Origin: Actinomadura meyerae
Lineage (GTDB): Bacteria > Actinomycetota > Actinomycetes > Streptosporangiales > Streptosporangiaceae
Assembly (NCBI RefSeq): GCF_900188445.1
Contig: NZ_FZOR01000031.1
Coordinates: 36,690 to 100,689 of the forward strand
DNA length: 64,000 nucleotides
Direction: 5' to 3'
Part shown: one piece after another, positions 17,858-26,928 of the stretch
Layout of the letters: each line of letters opens with the position of its first letter
Numbering within the stretch: the first letter of the stretch is position 1
Position numbers and translations under genes: made by a program
The notes under the pieces: model-generated
What the model was told of the DNA's origin: nothing
Seen by the model: only the letters and a program-made list of their open reading frames with translations
Databases searched by the model: none

Positions 17858-19729
17858 TTAGGGGTTGAGCGGGCTCGCCGAGCTGATCGTCGCGCCGCCG
17901 GCCAGCCCGGCGGTCGCGGCGATGCCGCCGAGCAGCGCCGTCGGCAGGACCATCTCCCGGCGCTGCGCCGTGAGCAGGACCGCCTGCGGGGTGCCGGCCA
18001 GTCTGAGGGCGATGAGCGTGTCCCGCTGGTCGAGGATGCGCGCGATCGTGCCGATGATCATCGAGGCGAGGGCGACCAGGGCCGCGGTCGGCAGCACCAG
18101 GAAGCCCATGGCGACCCCGTCCCGCAGCAGCCACATGCTCGGCAGGTCCTCGGCCAAGGTCATCTCAGGGCCCCAGAGGCCGTGCTCGATCATCGCGGTG
18201 CGGGCGCGGTCGGGCTCCTCACCGGAGCCGTGCGTGACCAGGGACAGTGTGGCCCACGCGTCCCGGTCCTCGAGCCAGGACGGCGCCGCGGCCGTCCCGA
18301 CGTCGGCGCGGACGCCCCCGGTCCGCAGCACGGCCTCGGCCCTGCGGACGGCGGCGTCCACGGTGGCGGCGGGCACGACGGCATCGAGCCGCTCGGCCCG
18401 CGAGGCGTACTCGCCGGCGTTGCCGAGCCCGGCCGGGAGGCTCATGGCGACGAACCCGGCGATGAAGGCGGCGAGTGTCAGGCCGCCGACCGCCCGCCAC
18501 GCGCCGCGCGGGCTGTCCGACAGGCGCCGTCCGGCGAGGAAGGTCGCCGGACGCCGGGCGCGCCAGGCCAGCAGCCTGCCGAGTCCCGCGACGATCCACG
18601 GCCCGGTCGACACCAGTCCCCAGCCCAGCACGGCCACGACGGTGAAGGCGATCCCCACGAAGGGGTTGCTGCCGCGCACCCAGAACAGCGCCACCGCCGC
18701 GCCGATGAACAGTACCGACCACAACCGCATGCGCGCCGGGTCGCGGCGAGCGCGGCGGTACGTGCCCAAGGGGTCGCGAACCGCCGCAAGGAGCCCGTTG
18801 AGTGCGCCCAGAGTCAGCATGCCCACCACCGCGGCCACGGTCGCGACCGTGAGCGGCACCCCCGGCCGCACGTCCGCGGGAAACCATCCCCCGCCCTTGA
18901 TCGGCACCTGGGCGGTCAGCGGCACGAGGACGCGATGGAGCAGCGCCCCGCACACCGCCCCGATCGAGGCGAACGTCGCCACTTCGGCGATGGTCAGCCG
19001 CACCACCTGCGAGGTACGGGCGCCGAGCAGCCGCAGGGTCGCCAGCCGCCGCTGCCTGCGGCCCGCCATCAGCCGGGACGCGAGCCCGCCGAGGCCGGCG
19101 AGCGGGAGCGCGGTCAGGACGACGGCGAGCAGCGCGATGTCCCGGTAGGTGGTCTGGTAGAGGTCTGGAGTGGCCGACCAGCGGTCGATCCTTGCCGGCG
19201 TCACCGAGGAGACCTCGTTCCACTGGTGAGGCGGCCGGCGGTCGCGCATCGAGGGGTCGCCGGGACGCCGGCCGACCACCGCGACGAGCTCGCCGGGATG
19301 CTCGAGGGTCTCCCGCGAGAGTTCGGCGGTCACCCGACCCGCGAACCTGTCGGCGAGCTGGTCGGCGGGCAGGTCCGCCATCAGCTCGGCCAGGCGGGGA
19401 GAAGCCCAGATTTCGCCCGGCGCCGGGAATCTCCCCATCCCCGGGACAGCGGGCGGGTCGTCCCCCAGGGCGGCCAGTTCGATCACCGCGAGCGGACGGT
19501 CTCCGACGTAGTCGGTCGAGACGGCCTGGACCGCCGTGGCATCGCCTGCCGCCGCCTCGGGGGTCCGCCACGCCGTCCGCTCCGCCCGGTGATCCAGTCC
19601 CTGCTGCAGGCCGAGCAGCAACAGCAGGATCATCGTGATGACGGCGCCCGCCACCAGGGGGAGTGCGACCTCGAGCCGAGCGGACCGTCCGCCGCCGCGC
19701 AGCAGGCGCGGCCACAGTCCGCGCATCAC
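17858..19729 (-). CDS. FtsX-like ABC permease, probably truncated
   Basis: A 623-residue membrane protein of the MacB/FtsX type. There is one N-terminal helix, a ~170-residue periplasm-side domain, then two FtsX blocks (ALLAVVLTALPLAGLGGLAS, and MGFLVLPTAALVALASMIIG near the end). The last FtsX block stops after its third helix at ...SSASPLNP; the missing fourth helix is encoded in frame past the stop (17741-17857). The ATG at 19729 overlaps the ATPase stop (ATGA). With the ATPase it would form an antimicrobial-peptide or lipid-type exporter. Truncation of the last helix probably impairs it. Confidence 0.85.
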   Translation of the reverse strand: MMRGLWPRLLRGGGRSARLEVALPLVAGAVITMILLLLLGLQQGLDHRAERTAWRTPEAAAGDATAVQAVSTDYVGDRPLAVIELAALGDDPPAVPGMGRFPAPGEIWASPRLAELMADLPADQLADRFAGRVTAELSRETLEHPGELVAVVGRRPGDPSMRDRRPPHQWNEVSSVTPARIDRWSATPDLYQTTYRDIALLAVVLTALPLAGLGGLASRLMAGRRQRRLATLRLLGARTSQVVRLTIAEVATFASIGAVCGALLHRVLVPLTAQVPIKGGGWFPADVRPGVPLTVATVAAVVGMLTLGALNGLLAAVRDPLGTYRRARRDPARMRLWSVLFIGAAVALFWVRGSNPFVGIAFTVVAVLGWGLVSTGPWIVAGLGRLLAWRARRPATFLAGRRLSDSPRGAWRAVGGLTLAAFIAGFVAMSLPAGLGNAGEYASRAERLDAVVPAATVDAAVRRAEAVLRTGGVRADVGTAAAPSWLEDRDAWATLSLVTHGSGEEPDRARTAMIEHGLWGPEMTLAEDLPSMWLLRDGVAMGFLVLPTAALVALASMIIGTIARILDQRDTLIALRLAGTPQAVLLTAQRREMVLPTALLGGIAATAGLAGGATISSASPLNP

Positions 19730-20436
19730 CGGACGCCTTCCGGCTCGGGCGTGGTCCGGCCGTCCACGACATGGACGATCCGGTCGCAGCGCTTGGCGAC
19801 CCGCTCGTCATGGGTGACGAGCACCAGCGCCGACCCTCGCTTCCGCACCGTCGACACCAGCAGCGACACGACCTCGTCGCCGGTCCTCGTGTCGAGCGCG
19901 CCGGTCGGCTCGTCGGCGAACACGATCGCGGGATCGAGGACGAGCGCGCGGGCGATCCCGACGCGCTGGGCCTCCCCGCCGGACAGCTCTCCCGGGCGCC
20001 GCCGCTCCAGGCCCTCGAGGCCGAGCGCCGGGAACAGCTCCCTCGCCCGGGCGACCGCGTCACGGGGGCCGGCTCCGTCCAGCATCAGCGGCAGCGCCGC
20101 GTTCTCGGCGGCCGGCAGTTCCGGCAGCAGGCCGGGGAACTGGAAGACGAAACCGAAGTCCGACCGCCGCAGATCGGTGCGCCGGGCATCGGGCAGTTCG
20201 TCGACCCGGACGCCGTTGAACAGCACTTCCCCGCCGTCCGGCCGCACGACGCCGGAAAGGCAGTAGAGCAGCGTGGACTTGCCCGACCCGCTCGGCCCCA
20301 TCACGGCGACCAGCTCACCCCGGTCGACCACGAGCGAGGCGTGATGCAGCACGGTGGTCCGCCCGTAGCTCTTCGTCAGGCCCACTCCGGAGAGCACCGG
20401 ACGGGCGCGCCCCGCGGCACCGTCAGCCCGCGTCAT
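19726..20436 (-). CDS. ABC transporter ATP-binding protein (MacB/LolD type)
   Basis: A 236-residue ATPase. Walker A is GPSGSGKSTLL, the Q-loop region is FGFVFQFPGLLPELPAAEN, the signature is LSGGEAQRVGIARAL and Walker B is AIVFADEPTGALD followed by D-loop and H-loop VTHDERVA. This is the classic LolD/MacB class that pairs with FtsX-type permeases. The ATG at 20436 begins MTRADGAAG. It overlaps by 14 nt the 57-codon frame just upstream and by ATGA the permease gene downstream. It is divergent from a broken histidine kinase gene. Confidence 0.93.
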   Translation of the reverse strand: MTRADGAAGRARPVLSGVGLTKSYGRTTVLHHASLVVDRGELVAVMGPSGSGKSTLLYCLSGVVRPDGGEVLFNGVRVDELPDARRTDLRRSDFGFVFQFPGLLPELPAAENAALPLMLDGAGPRDAVARARELFPALGLEGLERRRPGELSGGEAQRVGIARALVLDPAIVFADEPTGALDTRTGDEVVSLLVSTVRKRGSALVLVTHDERVAKRCDRIVHVVDGRTTPEPEGVR

Positions 20437-20596
20437 GGCGGTGCGACAGATCGAGGCGTTCCCGGCCGGAGATCCCCGGCATCGTGCGGCAGGCCGCGAA
20501 CGGCGACTGCCGCCCGTCCTTCGCGGGCCGGCCCGGCAGTGCGTGCGGGCGCGGTGAACCGGGGGGAGCCTTGGTGTGCATGGTCTGCGATGACAT
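20423..20596 (-). CDS. possible 57-residue peptide ahead of the ABC genes
   Basis: A short frame, ATG 20596 to TGA 20423, beginning MSSQTMHTKAPPG and ending LDLSHRHDAG, with one Cys in FAACRTMPG. Most codons end in G or C, the bias of real genes here, and GAGG lies about 9 nt upstream. It overlaps the start of the ATPase gene by 14 nt, which would couple their translation. It could be a leader peptide, an exported peptide or a chance frame; no homologue is recalled. Confidence 0.4.
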   Translation of the reverse strand: MSSQTMHTKAPPGSPRPHALPGRPAKDGRQSPFAACRTMPGISGRERLDLSHRHDAG

Positions 20597-20739
20597 GCGC
20601 ACAGCCTCACCGGCCGGCGGTGACCGGGGCATCGGCCATAGTCGGTCGGCGGCCTCGTCGGAAAGTCGGAGCCGTCCAGGGCCCGAGTACACCTTTCTCT
20701 GGATGCTCTGGCGGCGCGGTGCCGGATAGCGTGCGACCC

Positions 20740-21958
20740 ATGAGGCCGCCAACCCCAGCCGACCTGCGCCCCACGGCGGTCCGGGCGGCGGTCCGCGGGC
20801 GGCGGCACCAGCTGGTCGACGCGGTGGCGGCCATCGCCCTCGCCGCGAGCACGCCGTCCGGTGACGGCGGATCCGGCCGGTCCCTGGGCGAGGTCGGGAT
20901 CGCCTACCTCGACGGGACGCCCGCCCGTGGATCGCGCTGCCGCTGGGGCTGGCCGTGGGCGCCGCGGCCTGGTGGCGCCGGCGGCACCCGCTGCCGTTCG
21001 CCGCGATCACCCTGGCCGGCTGGGTCGTGCTGTCCGCTTACGTGGCCGTCATGGTCGCGCAGTACACCCTGGCGCGGCACATGGCGTCGCAGCGGACGCG
21101 ATCACAGCAAGCGGTGCGGATCGGCATGCTGGCGGGATCCGCGGTGGCGGTCGGCGTCCCGGTCTGGCGGACGGGCGGCGGCGACGCGGCGCTGGCGGTC
21201 ACCGCCGTGATCTGCGGGGTCCCGGCCCTGCTGGGGCTCTATGCCGGCGCGCAGAGCGAGCTGATCGCCAGGATGCGCGAACGGGCGGACCGCGCCGAAC
21301 GCGAGCAGCACCAGCGCGTCCTGCGGGCGCGCAGCGCCGAACGGCCCAGATCGCCCGGGACATGCACGACGTGGTCGCGCACCGGGTGTCGCTGATGGTC
21401 CTGCACGCCACCGCGCTGGAGGTGGCGCGGGACCAGGACGCCACCGCCATCGGCAAGCAGATCGGCGTCATCGGGCGCGAGACGCTGGGCGAACTGCGCT
21501 CACTGGTGGAGGTCCTGCGCGCCGACGGGGACACCGCCGTGCCGCTCGCGCCGCAACCCACCCTGGCCGATCTCGGCGACCTGGTCGAGGCGTCCCGCCG
21601 CCTCGGCATGCCGGTCACCTCGGAGTTCGTCGACGACTGCGACACCGCGCTTCCCGCGCTCGTCGAGCACACCGTCTACCGTGTCGTCCAGGAGGCCCTG
21701 ACCAACGTGCACAAACACGCAGCCACCGCGCGGACGCACGTCCTCGTCCACCACACCCGCGGTTCCCTGCACCTGCGCGTGACCAACGGCCCGGCTCCGC
21801 AGGGCGGCCGCACCGAGCTGCCCGCCGGAGGGCACGGCCTGCTCGGAATCGCCGAGCGGGTCCGGCTGGTCGGCGGCGAGCTGACGACCCGCCCGACGGA
21901 CGAGGGCGGGTTCGACATCACCGCCGAGATCCCCCTGACGAGGCAGCACACCCCATGA
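20740..21958 (+). pseudogene. sensor histidine kinase, two frameshifts
   Basis: Three frames must be joined to read a NarL-type kinase. ATG 20740 gives MRPPTPADLRPTAVRAAVRG up to about 20920. The membrane segments continue in a second frame (PLPFAAITLAGWVVL, then DAALAVTAVICGVPALLGLY) to about 21340. The HisKA_3 box QIARDMHDVVAHRVSLMVLH and the HATPase (VQEALTNVHKHA, GGHGLLGIAERV) lie in a third. Each step fits the loss of one base (near 20911-20930 and 21338-21350). A TAGCGT -10 box lies 7 nt before ATG 20740. The downstream regulator gene is intact and overlaps by ATGA. Confidence 0.85.
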
Positions 21959-22611
21959 GCGAACCGATCCGGGTGCTGATCGCCGACGACGAGTGGATGG
22001 TGCGCTCCATGCTGCGCACCATCATGGAGTCGGCGCCGGACATCACCGTGGTCGGCGAGGCCGGCGACGGCGCCGAAGCGGTGACCATGGCCCAGGCCCT
22101 CTACCCCGACGTCGTGCTCATGGACATCCGGATGCCCCGCGCCGACGGGCTGACGGCCACCGAACGACTGGCGCGCTCGCCCCGCCCGCCGAGCGTCGTC
22201 ATCCTGACCACCTTCGACCTCGACGAGTACGTGCGAACGGCCCTGGCGCACGGCGCGGCCGGCTTCCTGCTCAAGGACGCGACGGCCGCGGACATGATCA
22301 CCGCGGTCCGCAGCGCGGCACGCGGCGAGGCGATGCTCTCGCCCAAGGTGACCCGGCGCCTGCTCCAGCACTTCGGCAAGACGGCAACGGTACGAACCGA
22401 GGCCGAGCACCGCCTGAAAGTCCTGACCACCAAGGAACGCGAAGTGCTCACAGCGCTGGGCAACGGCCTGTCCAACACCGACATCGCCTCCAGCCTGCAC
22501 ATGAGCGAGGCGACCGCCAAGACCCACGTCAGCCGGATCCTGACCAAACTCTCCCTCGCGAACCGCGTCCAGGCCGCCATCCTCGCCCACCAGGCAGGAC
22601 TACTCGACTGA
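21955..22611 (+). CDS. LuxR/NarL-family response regulator
   Basis: A 218-residue regulator with receiver motifs ADDEWMV, phosphoacceptor Asp in VVLMDIRMPRADG, ILTTFDLDEYV and LLKDATAAD, and a C-terminal LuxR HTH (LTTKEREVLTALGNGLSNTD, AKTHVSRILTKL). ATG 21955 overlaps the kinase stop codon. It should act with the preceding kinase on the divergent ABC operon; with that kinase frameshifted it may be an orphan. It is similar to the regulator at 5428-6084 but in a distinct pair. Confidence 0.92.
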   Translation: MSEPIRVLIADDEWMVRSMLRTIMESAPDITVVGEAGDGAEAVTMAQALYPDVVLMDIRMPRADGLTATERLARSPRPPSVVILTTFDLDEYVRTALAHGAAGFLLKDATAADMITAVRSAARGEAMLSPKVTRRLLQHFGKTATVRTEAEHRLKVLTTKEREVLTALGNGLSNTDIASSLHMSEATAKTHVSRILTKLSLANRVQAAILAHQAGLLD

Positions 22612-22690
22612 CCCCTCGCTCTCCGCACCTCGGCCCCCGGCGCCTCGACCACACCGCCCGCTCCGGCCGTGCCGATGCCGCCCGGTGGCG

Positions 22691-23647
22691 TTAGGCGGCC
22701 TGTGAACGGTCGGCGGGGGATTCGAGGATGTCGTACATGCCCAGGGGGAGGGTGCCGCCCCAGAGCCAGTCGTTGATCGTGCCGTCGAAGTCGTCGGGCG
22801 GGGTGACGGTGAGGAGGCGCGAGGTCAGCGGGGTGAGGGTGATCTGGAACGGGTCCGGCGGGGTGAGCGGGACGCGGCGGGCGGTTCCCCAGAAGTCGTT
22901 GAAGTCGCGCCGGGTGAGGTCGAGCGCTGCGGGGATCGTGCGGCTGCGTCCGGCCGGGCCGGTCGCGAGCCAGGACCAGTGGCCGGTCAGGAGGCGGCGC
23001 GCCGCGGCGCGCAGGACGTTCAGGGCCGCCAGGTCGTGCGGGCAGGCGACGTCGCCGATCTGGAGCTCGGGCAGGCCGAAGCGGCGGAGGCCGCGGGTGC
23101 GCAGGCGGACGCAGGCGCACCCGTTGACGCCCTCGGGGTCGAGGTCCGGGTCGGCGGCCGTGCAGCGGCCGTTGGCGCGGAACGGCGGCAGGACGTCGCC
23201 CAGCCAGCGGTCGGCGAGGACGAAGCGCGTCCGTTCGGTGGCGGGCGGGGCCAGGACGTGGCCGGTGACGAGGTCGGCGGGGACGCCGCCGAGCGCCTCC
23301 GCGAGGGCGTACGCGGCTGCTCGGGCGACCTGGGCGCCGCGGGGCTGGTCGGTGATCGGTGTGAAGGCGGTGATGACGGCGAACTCCGAGGCGTCGTTGA
23401 AGGCCCGTGCGGACGCCCGGTCCCGCGGGGCGGCCGCGCGGATCTCGCCCGGGTCCCAGCGGAGGGCGGCGGAGTCCTCCCGGGTGAGCCGCAACTGCGG
23501 GGAGCCGAGCCGGCCGGTGATGTGGGCGTGGAAGGGGCCGGACGCGGCGTCGCGGAGAAGGGCCGGGAGGTCGTGCGGGACGCCGCCGGCCGCGACGGCG
23601 AACCGCGAGGTCGTGGTGGCGGGGACCGGGAACGTGATCGTGGCCAT
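22691..23647 (-). CDS. unknown protein with conserved Cys-rich core (paralogue B)
   Basis: A 318-residue paralogue of the gene at 8899-9801. The shared core is GRCTAADPDLDPEGVNGCAC, then GLRRFGLPELQI and VACPHDLAALNVLRAAARRL. Also shared are RFVLADRWLGDVLPPFRANG, DFNDFWGT and the C-terminal GTINDWLWGGTLP. The two are clearly homologous but diverged, so they are old duplicates or independently retained members. The ATG at 23647 follows GGAAGGAG. The gene lies 88 bp downstream of an AraC regulator in the same orientation. The upstream element at 23710-23738 matches that of paralogue A. Function unknown. Confidence 0.7.
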   Translation of the reverse strand: MATITFPVPATTTSRFAVAAGGVPHDLPALLRDAASGPFHAHITGRLGSPQLRLTREDSAALRWDPGEIRAAAPRDRASARAFNDASEFAVITAFTPITDQPRGAQVARAAAYALAEALGGVPADLVTGHVLAPPATERTRFVLADRWLGDVLPPFRANGRCTAADPDLDPEGVNGCACVRLRTRGLRRFGLPELQIGDVACPHDLAALNVLRAAARRLLTGHWSWLATGPAGRSRTIPAALDLTRRDFNDFWGTARRVPLTPPDPFQITLTPLTSRLLTVTPPDDFDGTINDWLWGGTLPLGMYDILESPADRSQAA

Positions 23648-23709
23648 CGGGCCGCTCCTTCCGGAAGGGGACGTCGCCAGCCTGCGCGACCGGCCCCGAA
23701 GAAGGCAGC

Positions 23710-23738
23710 AGAATCCGGTTCTGGGGATAACCCGGTCA
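23710..23738 (-). promoter_or_regulatory. 29-bp element shared with paralogue A (copy B)
   Basis: AGAA-TCCGG-TTCT followed by GGGGATAACCCGGTCA. It matches 9871-9899 at 23 of 29 positions, in the same orientation and at nearly the same distance from the gene start (63 bp). It overlaps the last three bases of the upstream AraC gene, so the paralogue has its own control region. Confidence 0.55.
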
Positions 23739-24677
23739 GCGGGGCCGGATCGCACCGGGCGTGGAGCCGAAGCGCTCGCGGAAGACCCGGGTGAAGTGGG
23801 CCTGGCTGGCGAAACCGTGGCGGTGCGCGATCTCCGCGACGGTCGCCGCGGCCGACGCCGGGTCGGCCAGGTCCGCCTTGGCCTTCGCCAGCCGCCGGTC
23901 CAAGACGTAGCGGGCCGGAGTGAGGCCCTCCGGTTCGAAGACGCGGCTGAGGTGGCGGGCGGAGATGCCCAGAGCGGACGCGACGCGCTGGGGGCTCAGA
24001 CCGGGATCGTGCAGATGCCGGTCGATGTAGTCCTTGGCCACGAGGAGGTGGAGCAGGCGCGTGGGGGACGCGGGGCGGTCACCGGCCTGTTCTGCGGCGA
24101 GCAGGCCGAGCAGTTCGAGGGCCAGGTCGTCGGCATGGTCGGGCCCCTCGCCCGTCGTCAGCTCAAGCAGAAGTGACCGCAGCGTGCGGGAGGCGGGGGA
24201 GGGACGTGCCGCGCTGAGGGCTATGGGAGCGGGCAGGACCGGCGCCTGAAACCGCTCTGCGAACACCTCGCGCGGGACGTCCAGGAGGAGCTTCCGCATC
24301 GGGGCGGAGAAGCCGAACAGGTACGGACGGGCCGTGTCGTACAGGACGATGTCTCCCGCGCGGACCGTCAGGCACCCGCCCGAGTGGAAGAAGACGGCCT
24401 CGCCCTTGAGCACGAGGCTCGCGAACACCGAGTCCTTGGGGAAGTCGCGGCAGATGCCGGGCGTCCGCTCGATGACATGCGCGTTGCCCCGGATGTCGGC
24501 CAGGCGCAGCGCCCCCACGCGCAGGTTCGCCTGCCGGGCGAGCAGGCCGCCCTCGGCGTAGGACGTGCAGGTGAGCCCGACCAGGGCGCGCGCGTTGTAC
24601 CGCTCCCAGTAGGAGACCCGGTCGCCCGGCGGGACGTCCTCGGTCGATACGCGCGACTCCAGCACCGAAGCGGCCAT
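23736..24677 (-). CDS. AraC-family regulator with AraC_binding_2-type sensor domain
   Basis: A 313-residue regulator. The N-terminal ~190 residues (YWERYNARALVGLTCTSYAE, then GDIVLYDTARPY) match the AraC-binding-like domain of NitR/FeaR-type activators. The C-terminal double HTH (LSPQRVASALGISARHLSRV, then EIAHRHGFASQAHFTRVFRE) binds DNA. The ATG at 24677 begins MAASVLESRVSTEDV. It lies between the cupin gene upstream and paralogue B downstream, all in the same orientation with short gaps. It may activate the cupin gene or paralogue B. Confidence 0.9.
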   Translation of the reverse strand: MAASVLESRVSTEDVPPGDRVSYWERYNARALVGLTCTSYAEGGLLARQANLRVGALRLADIRGNAHVIERTPGICRDFPKDSVFASLVLKGEAVFFHSGGCLTVRAGDIVLYDTARPYLFGFSAPMRKLLLDVPREVFAERFQAPVLPAPIALSAARPSPASRTLRSLLLELTTGEGPDHADDLALELLGLLAAEQAGDRPASPTRLLHLLVAKDYIDRHLHDPGLSPQRVASALGISARHLSRVFEPEGLTPARYVLDRRLAKAKADLADPASAAATVAEIAHRHGFASQAHFTRVFRERFGSTPGAIRPR

Positions 24678-24722
24678 CTCGACCTCCCTCGCAGGTGGGA
24701 GGTCGAGTCTAGCCAGCGTCCG

Positions 24723-25256
24723 TCAGCGGAAGAGGGAGTCGACGTAGTCCGAGCCCAGGCCGACCTTGTCGTAGTGCTCGCGGCACATCGCGATGTAGTC
24801 GTGGACGTCGAAGTACCCTTCCGTGTCACCGTTCTCGTCGAGCCAGATGAGCGGGCCCTTCACGATGAACATCGTCTTCATGGGTTCGCCGCTCTCGTAG
24901 GCGACGAGCGTGTGGCCCTCGCCCGGCGCCTCGTAGATGAAGTCGCCCGCCGTCGCCGTCCACGGGCGTTCGAGGTAACCCCACTTGCCGGAGATGGTGT
25001 AGGCGAACACCTCGTGCGGGTGGTAGTGCCGGTTCACCAGGCCGGCGCTGGTGGCGCGCAGGATGTCCGCCCAGGAGTTGTCCTTGACGTTGATCCAGAG
25101 CGGGCGCGAGCCGACGGTCTCGGTGAACGGCACGTAGTAGCGGTCGTCGTCGGTGGCGACCTTCGGCAGGTACACCTCGGGCAGGGCGTCCGGCTTCTGG
25201 GAGTTCTGGATCGGCTTCAGGTTCTTCCAGAACTCGGTGGTGGCGTCCTCCGGCAT
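24723..25256 (-). CDS. cupin, 2,4'-dihydroxyacetophenone dioxygenase family
   Basis: A 177-residue single-domain cupin. VNRHYHPHEVFAYTISGKWG carries the HxH...E metal ligands and GEGHTLVAYE the final His. The surrounding sequence (WINVKDNSWADILRA, GYFDVHDYIAMCREHY) matches the 2,4'-dihydroxyacetophenone dioxygenase family, which cleaves a C-C bond using one Fe and O2. The actual substrate here may differ. The ATG at 25256 begins MPEDATTEFWKN. It is divergent from the glutamine amidotransferase gene across 199 bp. Confidence 0.85.
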   Translation of the reverse strand: MPEDATTEFWKNLKPIQNSQKPDALPEVYLPKVATDDDRYYVPFTETVGSRPLWINVKDNSWADILRATSAGLVNRHYHPHEVFAYTISGKWGYLERPWTATAGDFIYEAPGEGHTLVAYESGEPMKTMFIVKGPLIWLDENGDTEGYFDVHDYIAMCREHYDKVGLGSDYVDSLFR

Positions 25257-25455
25257 GGCTTCCTCCAGTCGCGTCGGTCCGTCGGTCGGCGGTGAACCGC
25301 TGACCGGCAGTGAACCGTGCGGCCGCGGCCGTGTCTTCCCGCTGCCGGACGTCCGGCCTTGCCCGCCCGGGACACCGGCGATTCACCGGACGGTCGGCCG
25401 CGACGTTCGGTAAAATCCTCGTCACCCGCAGTAAAGATCATTAAGAGGTGACGAC

Positions 25456-26454
25456 ATGTGCCGGCTTTTCGGGATGAGCACGGGAGGCCCCCGCGTCCGG
25501 GCGGCGCACTGGCTGCTGGACGCGCCGCGGAGCCTGCGCGCGCAGAGCCACCGCATGCAGCACGGCGCGGGCCTCGGCTGGTTCTCGCTCGGCGGCGAGC
25601 CCGTCCGCGACCGCGCGCCCCTGGCCGCCTTCGAGAACGCCGACTTCGACCTGCACGCCCGCAACGTCCCGTCCCACACCTTCGTCTCGCACGTGCGGGA
25701 CGCGTCCGTGGGCGGCCTGACCGTGCGCAACTGCCACCCCTTCGTGATGAACGACCGGCTGTTCGCCCACAACGGCGTGGTGAAGGGGCTGGACGTCCTC
25801 CGGACGTGGCTCACCGAGGTCGAGCACGCCCACGTCGCCGGGGAGACCGACTCGGAGCTGGTGTTCGCCTACCTGACGGCCGAGATCCGGCGCCGCGGCG
25901 ACACCACGGCCGGGATCGTCGAGGCGGTGCGCCGCATCGGCGCGGAGCTGCCCGTGTTCGCGCTCAACCTCCTCGTCGCCGAGTCCGGCCGCCTGTGGGC
26001 GCTGCGCTACCCGGAGAGCAACGAGCTGTGGGTGCTCTCACCGGAGCGGGGCGGCGCCGGCGAGCCCGCGGGCCCCGGCGCCGTGCCGGCCGTCGTCCTC
26101 GCCAGCGAGCCGATGGACGACGATCCCGGCTGGCGGCTCCTCGAACCGGGCGAGCTGCTGGTGGTCGACGGGCTCGCCGAGGAGTCGCTGTTCCCGTTCG
26201 CGCCGCCGCGGCATCCGCTGCGCCGCGCGGACCTGTCGCTCCGCGAGGCCGCCTCCCAGGCCGTCTCCGAGCCTGCGTCCCCGGCCGTCTCCCCGGCCCC
26301 CGCGGCGGCCCCCTCGGCGGCCGGGGCGGCGGCGCTCCCGCCGGTCCCGGAACCGGCCGTGCCGGCGCTGGGGCGGGTTCCGGTCCGGGTGCCGGTGCGG
26401 GCGGTGATCGTTCGGAACGGGCGGACGCCAGCGGTTCCGGACCCGTCTGTCTAG
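25456..26454 (+). CDS. class II glutamine amidotransferase (YafJ/EgtC-like), long tail
   Basis: A 332-residue protein. The start is fixed by MCRLFGMSTGG: Cys2 becomes the N-terminal nucleophile after Met removal. Ntn-hydrolase landmarks follow: HGAGLGWFSLGGEPVRDRAP, HTFVSHVRDAS, NCHPFVMNDRLFAHNGVV and TDSELVFAYL. The domain ends near residue 250 and is followed by a Pro/Ala-rich, probably disordered tail of ~80 residues, absent in the paralogue at 43068-43922. It should release ammonia from glutamine or a gamma-glutamyl amide; the acceptor is unknown and no ergothioneine genes are present. Confidence 0.88.
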   Translation: MCRLFGMSTGGPRVRAAHWLLDAPRSLRAQSHRMQHGAGLGWFSLGGEPVRDRAPLAAFENADFDLHARNVPSHTFVSHVRDASVGGLTVRNCHPFVMNDRLFAHNGVVKGLDVLRTWLTEVEHAHVAGETDSELVFAYLTAEIRRRGDTTAGIVEAVRRIGAELPVFALNLLVAESGRLWALRYPESNELWVLSPERGGAGEPAGPGAVPAVVLASEPMDDDPGWRLLEPGELLVVDGLAEESLFPFAPPRHPLRRADLSLREAASQAVSEPASPAVSPAPAAAPSAAGAAALPPVPEPAVPALGRVPVRVPVRAVIVRNGRTPAVPDPSV

Positions 26455-26621
26455 ATCCGACACGCCGTTCACCACGGATAAGACCAGCTTCGGCCGAATT
26501 CGCGGTGATTCGCGCGGCATCGACGGCGTAATCAGGGGGAATGTGTACGTTGGGGAGATCAACACTGCTGTGAGCTGCGGGGACGGGCCCCGCAGCCCAG
26601 CCTTGGAAACAGGAGGTCCCC

Positions 26622-26834
26622 GTGGCTCGAACACTGTCGAGGGGCACCCGCGTCACCGGTGCCGAACGCACGCAGCTGGCCGCCGAGCTCGCTCCGCGCT
26701 ACGCGGCCGGTGAGAGCATCCGCGACCTGGCGGCCGAGACCGGCCGGTCGTACGGGTTCATCTACAACGTCCTGAAGGAGGCGGGAGTGCCGCTGCGCGG
26801 GCGCGGCGGCAACACCCGGCGCAAGAAGGGCTGA
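26622..26834 (+). CDS. small helix-turn-helix protein
   Basis: A 70-residue basic protein: LSRGTRVTGAERTQLAAELA, then YAAGESIRDLAAETGRSYGF, which is a recognition-helix pattern, and a Gly/Arg-rich C-terminus GRGGNTRRKKG. It belongs to a short HTH family that is highly conserved across filamentous actinomycetes, where it appears as a single-copy nucleoid or regulatory protein; its exact role is not established. GTG 26622 has a perfect AGGAGG six nt upstream. It is a single gene followed by a hairpin. Confidence 0.8.
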   Translation: MARTLSRGTRVTGAERTQLAAELAPRYAAGESIRDLAAETGRSYGFIYNVLKEAGVPLRGRGGNTRRKKG

Positions 26835-26896
26835 CCCGCTCCCGAGACCACGTACGACCACATCAAGGCCGAGAAGGAACGAGCACATGGACGGAC

Positions 26897-26920
26897 GTCC
26901 CCCTCGCCCCCCGGGGGGAC
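26897..26920. terminator. bidirectional hairpin between convergent genes
   Basis: A 7-bp GTCCCCC/GGGGGAC stem with a 10-nt C-rich loop, lying between the small HTH gene (+) and the DUF2786 gene (-). There is no T tract. Confidence 0.45.
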
Positions 26921-26928
26921 CCCGTGCG

